NCBI RefSeq assembly: GCF_900176275.1
Contig: NZ_FWXD01000030.1
Span: 1-41,594 of the forward strand
Direction of reading: 5' to 3'
From: Andreprevotia lacus DSM 23236
Lineage (GTDB): Bacteria; Pseudomonadota; Gammaproteobacteria; Burkholderiales; Chitinibacteraceae
Length of the DNA: 41,594 nucleotides
The position numbers were made by a program, and so were the translations under genes. Within the stretch, counting starts at the first letter, position 1, and the number at the start of each line of letters is the position of its first letter. The notes under the pieces are model-generated. The model worked only from the letters and a program-made list of their open reading frames with translations. It was not told the origin of the DNA and did not search any database. Of this stretch, positions 32,806 to 39,799 are shown piece by piece.

Positions 32806-33269
32806 ACATCCAGCTGGAACCCAATCCCGCACAAAAAGAAATCGGAGCCCGTATCGGATACGCCACGCACCTGATGGCAACGCATCCCGCATATTGCGGT
32901 TTTCAGTTTGCCAGCGTGCCGATCTGGATACGGATACCCATCATTCACCGGCAGATCGAGTTTTTCTTTGATGCCGACGGCATTCCACAAGGCTTCGCCA
33001 CCTGGGCACTGGTCAACCCGCATACCGAAGCCAAGATGCTGGAAGACCCCGACTATATTCTGCACCCCAGTGAATGGAAGGAGGGCGATATCGTCTGGAT
33101 CATGGATTTCTGCGTCAAGCGCCCTTACATGCAGGCTTGCGCCAGGATGCTGCGTGATCACACGCTCAAGCACGTGGCCGAGGTGAAGTTTGCTCGCCGT
33201 GATCCCCAGGGCAATTTACTGCGCAAGGGCGTCTTGCGACGCAAGGGTTTGCCTGTCGATGTGGCGTGA
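32802..33269 (+). CDS. HlyC-like toxin-activating acyltransferase family protein
   Basis: 155 residues from the ATG at 32802 (GAGG upstream, ATGA overlap with the SelO-like gene). The pattern matches HlyC/RTX acyltransferases: IGYATHLMATHP at the N-terminus, IEFFFDADGIPQGFATWALV, and EGDIVWIMDFCVKRP. Asp102 aligns with the catalytic Asp of HlyC (Asp92), but the position of the catalytic His (His23, in SPLHR) is occupied by Tyr31; His28 lies nearby. HlyC acylates Lys of RTX protoxins from acyl-ACP. Four of five peptide cores here have no Lys, so the acceptor must differ if the peptides are the substrate. Confidence 0.68.
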   Translation: MNIQLEPNPAQKEIGARIGYATHLMATHPAYCGFQFASVPIWIRIPIIHRQIEFFFDADGIPQGFATWALVNPHTEAKMLEDPDYILHPSEWKEGDIVWIMDFCVKRPYMQACARMLRDHTLKHVAEVKFARRDPQGNLLRKGVLRRKGLPVDVA

Positions 33270-34758
33270 TTTCTCTGTAACCACCCGGGCCCGCGCTGTG
33301 CTTGGCGTGCGCATGGTCAGTCTGTTGTTGGCGGGCGCGCTGCCCTTGCTGCTGGCCTGCCCGGCCGCCGCGCAAAACCTGCTGTTGCGGCTGGTCAATG
33401 ATCCCTTGCTGGCAGAAAACCCCGATCTGGCATTGCCGCCCGGGGGCATGGGCGCCGATGGCGAGGTCGCGCAGATTTGCCCCGCCCCCAATCCGGCAGC
33501 CAAAATGGATTTGGCCGATGCAGTGCGCCATGCGCTGTGCAGCAGCCCCAAAACCCGTGCCGCGTGGATTTCAATCAATGCGCAGCAGGCACAGCTTGGC
33601 GTGGCGCGGTCGGCATATCTGCCAACCTTGAATCTGGTGGGGCAGTACAGCGAAGACTTGCAGAGCTCCCGGGTGGAGGGTATGGACGATAGTACCGCCC
33701 GTACGCGGGTACGGCAGGGGCAGCTGAATCTGTCCTGGAAGCTGTACGATTTTGGTGCCAGGGAAGCCAATGTGGCGGCCGCGCGATTTCAGCTGCAAGC
33801 CGCCATAGCGTCGCGGGATGACGCCATCCAGACGGTTTACCTCAACACCGCCATCGATTATTTCACCGCTGCATCCGCCCAGGCCAGCTTGAAAGCAGCC
33901 AGGGAAAACGAGCAGGCCGCCAGCGACAGTCATGCCGTCGCGCTGGCCAAGTTCACCGTTGGCGCCGTATCGCTAAGCGACAAGCTGCAATCCGAAACGG
34001 CATTTACGCAGGCGACTTATGACAGGCAACGCGCCGAGGCCGAACGCAAGGCCGCGCTGGGGCTATTGGCCAGCGATGTCGGTTTGTCGCCCAGTGCGGA
34101 CATCCAGCTGGGCGATGCATTCAACGCCAAGCCTGATCCTCTGTTCATGCAATCGATTGACGAGCTGATCAAACAGGCTAGCGAGCATCACCCCAAATTG
34201 CTGGCTGCGCGCGCGCGCGCCAGCGCTGCATTGGCCAAGCGGGACTATATCGCAGCGCAGGGCCGGCCGATCTTGAGTGTGAGCGGCCGCTATACACTGG
34301 ATAACCAGCCATATGCCCTGTTCCGCGACTTTTCCCTGCCCGCCAGAAACGATGACAGATTTATCGGCATTACCCTGACGATTCCGCTGTTTGAAGGGTT
34401 TTCGCGGACTTACCAGACCAAGGGCGCGGCGGCTGATGCAGAAAACGCCAAAACCGTGGTCGATGATCTGGAACGGGATATTGCCAGCAGTGTCTGGAAG
34501 AGTTATCAGCTGCTGCAGGCGGATGTATTGTCGCTGGATACAGCCAGATCGTTGCAGGATACGGCTCGCCAGTCTTTTGAAGCCACGCAGGAACGCTATC
34601 AGGCCGGTGTCGGCAGCATTCTGGAGCTGCTCAACGCGCAGAAGGCGCTCGCCAACGCGCAGTTGTTGCAGATTCAGGCCAACAGCAACTGGAATATCAG
34701 CCGTTTGCGCCTGGCGGCAGCGCTGGGGCGACTGGATCAGAGCGCAACGTCGCCCTGA
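33259..34758 (+). CDS. TolC-family outer membrane efflux protein
   Basis: 499 residues from the ATG at 33259, which overlaps the end of the HlyC-like gene. An earlier reading from 33190 lies inside that gene. A signal peptide ends near AAAQN (about residue 39). Two OEP repeats follow, with the typical helical pairs (MDLADAVRHALCSSPKTRAAW; SFEATQERYQAGVGSILELL) and a beta-barrel segment LNLVGQYSEDL. It should form the trimeric outer-membrane channel for the HlyD/ABC complex encoded upstream, making the exporter complete within one gene cluster. Confidence 0.9.
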   Translation: MWRDFSVTTRARAVLGVRMVSLLLAGALPLLLACPAAAQNLLLRLVNDPLLAENPDLALPPGGMGADGEVAQICPAPNPAAKMDLADAVRHALCSSPKTRAAWISINAQQAQLGVARSAYLPTLNLVGQYSEDLQSSRVEGMDDSTARTRVRQGQLNLSWKLYDFGAREANVAAARFQLQAAIASRDDAIQTVYLNTAIDYFTAASAQASLKAARENEQAASDSHAVALAKFTVGAVSLSDKLQSETAFTQATYDRQRAEAERKAALGLLASDVGLSPSADIQLGDAFNAKPDPLFMQSIDELIKQASEHHPKLLAARARASAALAKRDYIAAQGRPILSVSGRYTLDNQPYALFRDFSLPARNDDRFIGITLTIPLFEGFSRTYQTKGAAADAENAKTVVDDLERDIASSVWKSYQLLQADVLSLDTARSLQDTARQSFEATQERYQAGVGSILELLNAQKALANAQLLQIQANSNWNISRLRLAAALGRLDQSATSP

Positions 34759-34810
34759 GAGCCTGTCATGCGCCTAAATGCTTGATTTGCAAAGATCCGA
34801 TTCGCGTCAC

Positions 34811-34890
34811 TGGCGAGTGAAGCGAGGCCCCCCGCGCAGGCTGGGGCGTGGAATCAATCGGGGAGCGCCGCTGCCACCCTCAAAAACCGG
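34811..34890. repeat. Dispersed intergenic repeat, copy B
   Basis: Similar to copies at 14447 and 36182: GGCGAGTGAAGCGAGGCCCC, a G-rich centre, GTGGAATCAATC and GGGAGCGCCGCTG. TGCTTGATTTGC at 34779-34790 is shared with copy C at the same relative distance, so the element may reach about 120 bp. It sits between tolC and nrdG. Confidence 0.6.
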
Positions 34891-34974
34891 TAGGCACCCG
34901 GCTTGGTCGTGGACCTGAGGGCGGTTTATTCACGGATGACGGACGAACGTGCATAACCGGCTCTGAGGCCGCGA

Positions 34975-35724
34975 TCAGCCCGCAGCGCGGTATGCAAAAG
35001 TACAAAAGCGTGCATCGAGTTGCCGCAGGGCCGTTTCGCTGAGCTGCAGCCTTGCGGCCGGGCTTGAACTGCTGCGTACCAGCTGCACCGCGTAGTGCTT
35101 GACGCCGCGCCAGGCCAGCTCGTCAGCCATGGCCAGCAGGCGGGCTTCGCTCAGCCAGTCCGGGTGCCAGGTGGTGCGGCATTCGAAGTCGACGCCGGCA
35201 TCCAGCAATATCTGCAGTGATACACCAGCCAGCCATTCACTGCGGGGCCGGCCGGTGAGGGCATCATAGCCCTCCCGGTCGCTCTTGATGTCGAGGCCCA
35301 CCCAGTCGAGCATGGCGAGCAGTTCGCCAAGCCGTTGCGGGTAAATACCGGCCGTATGCAGGCCGACGCCAAAGCCCATTTCGCGCAGCTCGCGTGCCAG
35401 TTGTGGCAGTTTGGGCTCGCTCAACGGCTCGCCGCCGGAAAACACCACACCATCCAGCAAGCCTTGCCGGCTGCGCAGCCAGGCCTTGATGGCAGGCCAG
35501 TCATAGGACGCATATCGTTCCTGTAGATGCGGGTTGTGGCAGTAGCTGCAGCGCCACGGGCAACCGGCGATGAACACCACCGCAGCGAGCTGGCCCGGCC
35601 AGTCGACGCTGGAAAACGGCACCAGTCCGGCCAGTGCCGGGGCATCTGGCCCCGCTGTGCCCGCTGGTGGCACTTGATAGCACTGGGGGCGGCCATTCTC
35701 GCCTGTTGGATGCATGTGGTTCAC
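34975..35724 (-). CDS. nrdG: Anaerobic ribonucleotide reductase activating protein (radical SAM)
   Basis: 249 residues from the GTG at 35724 (or the ATG at 35715). The radical SAM motif CPWRCSYCHN (CxxxCxxC) is preceded by PFSSVDWPGQLAAVVFIAG and followed by FSGGEPL, the pattern of NrdG and related activases. It should generate the glycyl radical on the class III reductase NrdD using SAM and a 4Fe-4S cluster. It follows a short gene similar to the NrdD C-terminus by 6 bp. A full-length NrdD gene is not visible in the window. Confidence 0.85.
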   Translation of the reverse strand: MNHMHPTGENGRPQCYQVPPAGTAGPDAPALAGLVPFSSVDWPGQLAAVVFIAGCPWRCSYCHNPHLQERYASYDWPAIKAWLRSRQGLLDGVVFSGGEPLSEPKLPQLARELREMGFGVGLHTAGIYPQRLGELLAMLDWVGLDIKSDREGYDALTGRPRSEWLAGVSLQILLDAGVDFECRTTWHPDWLSEARLLAMADELAWRGVKHYAVQLVRSSSSPAARLQLSETALRQLDARFCTFAYRAAG

Positions 35725-35730
35725 GGCGGA

Positions 35731-35946
35731 TTATCCATGGCTGGCGGTTGCGAGCGGCTTGGCTGGTGTCCAGCGCAACGGTTGCTGCAGAAAGAAACGC
35801 CGCTCGTTGAACTCGCCCTGTTTGCCCGGGTTGAATGAGGCCACCGGGCGGTGATAGCCCATCACGCGCGTCCACACCTCGCAGCGCGTGCGTTGCGTGT
35901 CGGCAAGCAGGCGGGTTGGTGGTTTTTCCATCGTCACTGACCTCAT
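35731..35946 (-). CDS. Stand-alone NrdD C-terminal-like protein (71 aa)
   Basis: 71 residues, ATG at 35946 with GAGGA at 7-nt spacing. The sequence CEVWTRVMGYHRPVASFNPG followed by KQGEFNERRFF matches the extreme C-terminal segment of class III ribonucleotide reductases, the region around the glycyl-radical and zinc-binding tail. It is a separate ORF here. It is either a split or remnant nrdD or one of the small NrdD-like proteins often annotated next to nrdG. The only Cys is in RTRCEVW, so a full zinc site is absent. Confidence 0.6.
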   Translation of the reverse strand: MRSVTMEKPPTRLLADTQRTRCEVWTRVMGYHRPVASFNPGKQGEFNERRFFLQQPLRWTPAKPLATASHG

Positions 35947-36099
35947 GGTTTGTCCTCGGGCGGGTGCTGCTTTGCTGCCAGGGTTGCGCTGGCGGGCTAT
36001 CCGGACGGGCGCCGCGGTAGCAGATCGACCAGCCGCAGTGAAATGCTAGCACCGCTTGTTGGGGCTGAAATCGCTGCCACTGCGCTATCTGCACGAAGC

Positions 36100-36113
36100 T
36101 TGACCCGAATCAA
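36100..36113. promoter_or_regulatory. Probable FNR/ANR box upstream of the nrdG operon
   Basis: TTGACCCGAATCAA (read on minus: TTGATTCGGGTCAA) matches TTGAT-N4-ATCAA with one mismatch. It lies about 155 bp before the start of the small NrdD-like gene. Anaerobic control of an anaerobic ribonucleotide reductase activator is expected. No clear -10 is seen at the class II spacing. Confidence 0.5.
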
Positions 36114-36181
36114 ATGCGGCGGATTTACCCGGTGACCGTGACATGCCCGCGTGCTTGATTTGCCCGGGTTGCGCATGCCGC

Positions 36182-36263
36182 AGGCGAGCGCAGCGGGGCT
36201 ATCTCGCGGTGGCGAGGTCGCGGAATCAAGCCGGAAGGGGGCGCTGCGTCAGCTGCAAAACCC
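36182..36263. repeat. Dispersed intergenic repeat, copy C
   Basis: AGGCGAGCGCAGCGGGGC, a G-rich centre, CGCGGAATCAAGCCGGAAG and GGCGCTGCG match copies A and B. TGCTTGATTTGC at 36152-36163 is shared with copy B. It lies downstream of the esterase gene and upstream of the nrdG operon. Confidence 0.6.
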
Positions 36264-36331
36264 GGCTAGCTCCCGGGCCGGGCGGGCAGATGCCGGGGCA
36301 TGCACCGCAGCTGTGTGTGGGGGGCGAGCGC

Positions 36332-37156
36332 TCAGCGCCCGTAAAACTTCAGGTACTCGATCAGTCTGGCATCGGTCCAGTAGCGGCTGTCGTGCCCGCC
36401 GGGGCCGGTAGACCATTGCACGTCGCGCTTTTGTTTGCGCAGGATGCCGGCCAGCGCCTGATTGGTGGCAAACAGCGGGTCATCACGGCCGCAGTCAAGC
36501 CAGATTTTCAGCCCGCCCAGCGCGGGGCTTTCGGCCAGCAGCAGCGGGTCACGCTCGGCGCGCGAGGTGGGCAGCGGGTAGAGCCAGCCGCCGGTATAGC
36601 CGGGGTTGACCGCTGCGCTGTGCCCACCCACACGGGCATAACGCTCGGGGTAGCGGAAGGCGGCTACCAGCGCGGCATAACCGCCCATCGAGATGCCGCC
36701 TATCATGCGGCCCTCGCGGTCGCTGCGTGCGGCCCAGTGCTGCTCGACCCAGGCTGGTACGTCCTGCACCAGATAGTCCTGATAGCGGCCGCCGCCTTGC
36801 CCGTCGGCCAGCGGCGCGTGGTCGTTGTCGTTCAGGTTGAGGCCGAAGCTGTTGTCGAGCTGCGGTGCGACGATGATCAGCGGTTTGATCTCACCGGCAG
36901 CAATCAGGTCATCGGCAATGTCGCCCAGTGCCAGATGGTTCATCAACGCATACTCGTTGTTGCCCTTGCCATGCAGGAAGTACAGCACCGGGTAGCGCTT
37001 GGCCGGGTCATAATCCGGTGGCAGGTAAACATACAGCCGCATGTCGCGCTGCAGTGCGGCGCTGTGCATGACGGCTTTTTCATAATGCGGGTCGGCCAGT
37101 GAGGCACTGGCAACGGTTGCCAGCAGCAGGGCGGCCAGCCAGCGTGCGGCGCTCAT
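36332..37156 (-). CDS. Secreted alpha/beta-hydrolase esterase
   Basis: 274 residues from the ATG at 37156 (AGGTGAG upstream; ATGA overlap with the upstream gene). A signal peptide ends near ASLADP. The D-family esterase pattern is clear: RLYVYLPPDYDPAKRYPVLY, FLHGKGNNE, the nucleophile in GGISMGGYAAL and the catalytic His in GPGGHDSRYW. The family includes feruloyl- and acetylxylan-esterases as well as S-formylglutathione hydrolases. The signal peptide favours a polysaccharide esterase role. It is co-expressed with a small secreted protein. Confidence 0.8.
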   Translation of the reverse strand: MSAARWLAALLLATVASASLADPHYEKAVMHSAALQRDMRLYVYLPPDYDPAKRYPVLYFLHGKGNNEYALMNHLALGDIADDLIAAGEIKPLIIVAPQLDNSFGLNLNDNDHAPLADGQGGGRYQDYLVQDVPAWVEQHWAARSDREGRMIGGISMGGYAALVAAFRYPERYARVGGHSAAVNPGYTGGWLYPLPTSRAERDPLLLAESPALGGLKIWLDCGRDDPLFATNQALAGILRKQKRDVQWSTGPGGHDSRYWTDARLIEYLKFYGR

Positions 37157-37677
37157 TCGCTCACCTGCCACAGACGGAAGTTGTCGAAATAGACGCTGCC
37201 GAGTTCACCGCGCGATTCCACCCATTGCTCGAACATCAGATGGAAGGCGTAGCTGCTGGCAAAGGTCAGCCGCTTGTGCTGCCAGTGGCCGTTGTCGATC
37301 AGCTTGACCGGGAATTGCTCGCCATCGGTGCCGGCGATCCAGGTATGGCGGCCGGGGTATTGCTTGCTGTAGCCGACCACCCCGCCGCAATCGAGCTGGC
37401 AGCGCCCCAGGTAATCGAATTCCAGCAGGTAGCGACCGGCGGGAAAACGCTCGCGGGTAAAGGCGTCACCGCCAAAAGTCTTGTCGAAGGGCTGGGCCAC
37501 CTTGTTGCCGCTGCGCAGCGGGTCGGCCGTGATGCGGGTGACGATGGCGCGTCCATCCGGCCCGTCCTGCCCCACCCACTGCGCCAGATCGCGCTCGAAG
37601 TTTTCCTCGAAAACCAGCCGGTCGGCGTGTGCGTTTGCCGCGCATAACAGCCCCAGCCAGATCATGATGCTGCGCAT
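37153..37677 (-). CDS. Small secreted protein, possible carbohydrate-binding jelly roll
   Basis: 174 residues with a signal peptide (MRSIMIWLGLLCAANAHA). The mature part begins DRLVFEENFERDLAQWV and alternates short hydrophobic and aromatic strands (GRYLLEFDYLG, HLMFEQWVES, VYFDNFRLWQV). This pattern is typical of jelly-roll carbohydrate-binding or laminin-G-like domains. I do not recognise a named family. It overlaps the esterase start by 4 nt, so the two products probably act on the same extracellular substrate. Confidence 0.55.
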   Translation of the reverse strand: MRSIMIWLGLLCAANAHADRLVFEENFERDLAQWVGQDGPDGRAIVTRITADPLRSGNKVAQPFDKTFGGDAFTRERFPAGRYLLEFDYLGRCQLDCGGVVGYSKQYPGRHTWIAGTDGEQFPVKLIDNGHWQHKRLTFASSYAFHLMFEQWVESRGELGSVYFDNFRLWQVSE

Positions 37678-37857
37678 GGCACCCCCTGTCTTGTCCTTGT
37701 GCTGTCACTTTAGGCCGGTCGCGCGCGCGTCGGGGTGGCAAATCGGCAGCAGGAATGTGCAGAACGGCAAAACCCGCATGAATGATCGGCGCCCAGGGTT
37801 TACCGCCATGCCGTTCCGGCCCACAGTGGTGCAAACCCTGATCCAAGGAGGGCGGCC

Positions 37858-38742
37858 ATGGCCAAGCCCGGCGTCAATCGCTATACGGTGTACACGCTGA
37901 TCGGCCCCTTCGTGGCCTTTTTCTGCGTGTTCACGCTGTGGCCCATGTTGTACAACATCTATCTGTCCTGCCACTGGTTCGACCTGCCCACCGGCGACAT
38001 GGACTGGGTGGGGCTGGACAACTTCCGTGCGCTGGCGCACGACGCCACTTTTGCCCAAGCCATGCGCAACACCTTGCGCTATCTGCTGCTGGTGCCGTTA
38101 TTGCAGGTGGGGGCGCTGGGGCTGGCGCTACTGGTGAACCAGCCTTTGCGTGGCGGCGCCTTTTTCCGCGCTGCCTACTATGTGCCGGTACTGATTGCGG
38201 TATCGATTGCCGGCGTGGTGTGGCAACAGATTTTCCATTATGACGGCGTGCTCAATGCCGTGCTCGACAGTGTCGAGCTGCTGCCGGACAGCCAGCCGGA
38301 CTGGCTGGGCAACCCGGCCACCGCGCTGTATGCAGTCACCACCTTTGCGTTCTGGAAGCACGCCGGCTATTACATGGTGCTGTATCTGGCCGGCCTGCAG
38401 ACGGTGCCGCGCGAATTGCACGAGGCTGCCACGCTGGATGGCGCCAACGCGCTGCAGCGCTTTCGCCACGTCACCCTGCCCACCTTGCAGCCCTATCTGT
38501 TGCTGTGCACGGTGCTGTCCACCATTACCGCGCTCAAGGTCTTTCAGGAGGTGCTGGTGTTGACCAAAGGCAGCCACGAAACGCTGACCGTGCTCTATTA
38601 CACCTATGCCACCGCGTTCAGCGGGCAGAACCTGGGCTTGGCGGGTGCCGCGGCGCTCATCCTCACATTGGCGTGCTTGCTGCTGGCGGCGCTGCAGTTC
38701 CGCCTGTTTGGTGAACGCCTGTTGCAAGCGAGGGTGCAATGA
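37858..38742 (+). CDS. Sugar ABC transporter permease (MalF/UgpA type)
   Basis: 294 residues, six TM helices. The N-terminal FVAFFCVFTLWPMLYNIYLS and the cytoplasmic EAA loop (ELHEAATLDGANALQRFRHV, TLP) are standard for CUT1-family permeases. AAGGAGG just before the ATG is a strong Shine-Dalgarno. It pairs with the next gene, which it overlaps by 4 nt. No binding protein or ATPase is in the window, so the substrate is not shown; chitin oligosaccharides are a guess from the neighbouring chitinase. Confidence 0.88.
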   Translation: MAKPGVNRYTVYTLIGPFVAFFCVFTLWPMLYNIYLSCHWFDLPTGDMDWVGLDNFRALAHDATFAQAMRNTLRYLLLVPLLQVGALGLALLVNQPLRGGAFFRAAYYVPVLIAVSIAGVVWQQIFHYDGVLNAVLDSVELLPDSQPDWLGNPATALYAVTTFAFWKHAGYYMVLYLAGLQTVPRELHEAATLDGANALQRFRHVTLPTLQPYLLLCTVLSTITALKVFQEVLVLTKGSHETLTVLYYTYATAFSGQNLGLAGAAALILTLACLLLAALQFRLFGERLLQARVQ

Positions 38743-39620
38743 TGCGGCGCGACCTGATGCAACGCGGCTGGCTGTTGCTGCGCTACGCCGCATTGCTGCT
38801 GCTGACCGTGGTGGCGGTATTCCCCTTCCTGTGGGCGCTGCTGATTGCCGTGTCAGCACAGGGCACCGATGCTGCGGCGCTGTATGGCGGCGCCAACAGC
38901 CCGTTTACCCGCCCCGGCACTGGCGTGATGCTGGCCGGGCTGCAGGCGCAGCTGGATCGCTTCCATTTCACGCCGTTCTGGTTGTTGCGCGTGTTCGATG
39001 CCATGCCGTTCACGGATTATCTGGGCAATTCGCTGCAACTGGCGCTGGAAACCGTGGCCGGCGTGTTGTTGCTGTCCATTCCGTGCGGCTATGCGCTGGC
39101 GCAGCACGACTTTGCCGGCAAACGCTGGTTGTTCCTCGCGTTGATGGCCACCCTGATGCTGCCGATGGAGGTCAATCTTGTCCCCAACTTCATCACCAGC
39201 GCGCGGCTGGGCCTGCTCGATACGCATGCCGCAGCGGTGCTGCCCAATATTGCAGCAGCGCTGGGCGTGTTCATCATGCGGCAGGCCTTTCTGCGATTGC
39301 CGACCGAGATGCTGGATGCCGCACGGGTCGATGGCGCCAGCGAATGGCAGCTGCTGTGGCGCATCGCCATGCCGCTAACCCTGCCGGCGGTGAGCACCCT
39401 GGCGATTTTCAGTTTTGTGCTGGCGTGGAACGACTACCTGTGGCCGGCCGTGGTACTGAGCGACCGGGCCAAGCTGCCGCTGGCGGTGGGCATTTTCAAC
39501 GACCTGACCGGGCCGTTCGCGACCTCGGCCAATCTGGCCATGGCCGCGGTAGTGCTGGCCATCGCGCCGGTGCTGGCCGGCTTTGCGCTGACGCAGCGTC
39601 TGTTCTTTCGACTCAACTAG
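38739..39620 (+). CDS. Sugar ABC transporter permease (MalG/UgpE type)
   Basis: 293 residues, six TM helices. The EAA loop reads EMLDAARVDGASEWQLLWRI followed by MPLTLPA. The periplasmic extension after TM1 and the NDYLWPAVV segment are typical of the MalG side of CUT1 permease pairs. It starts within the stop codon of the first permease (ATGATG), giving coupled expression. No terminator is evident before the chitinase gene 180 bp downstream. Confidence 0.88.
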   Translation: MMRRDLMQRGWLLLRYAALLLLTVVAVFPFLWALLIAVSAQGTDAAALYGGANSPFTRPGTGVMLAGLQAQLDRFHFTPFWLLRVFDAMPFTDYLGNSLQLALETVAGVLLLSIPCGYALAQHDFAGKRWLFLALMATLMLPMEVNLVPNFITSARLGLLDTHAAAVLPNIAAALGVFIMRQAFLRLPTEMLDAARVDGASEWQLLWRIAMPLTLPAVSTLAIFSFVLAWNDYLWPAVVLSDRAKLPLAVGIFNDLTGPFATSANLAMAAVVLAIAPVLAGFALTQRLFFRLN

Positions 39621-39799
39621 TCCGGACGGCTGTCCATGCATGCGCAATTGCGACAAATCACTGCATCACACTCGGACATTCATTTCATTGCTTTATCACC
39701 GCAGCATACGTAGCGGGAAATTGGCGAGCAATTCCAACAAGCCACTGCGAGGGCGTTGCCGATTCCCGACACGATAACCCTATGGATGGATGAGGCAAT

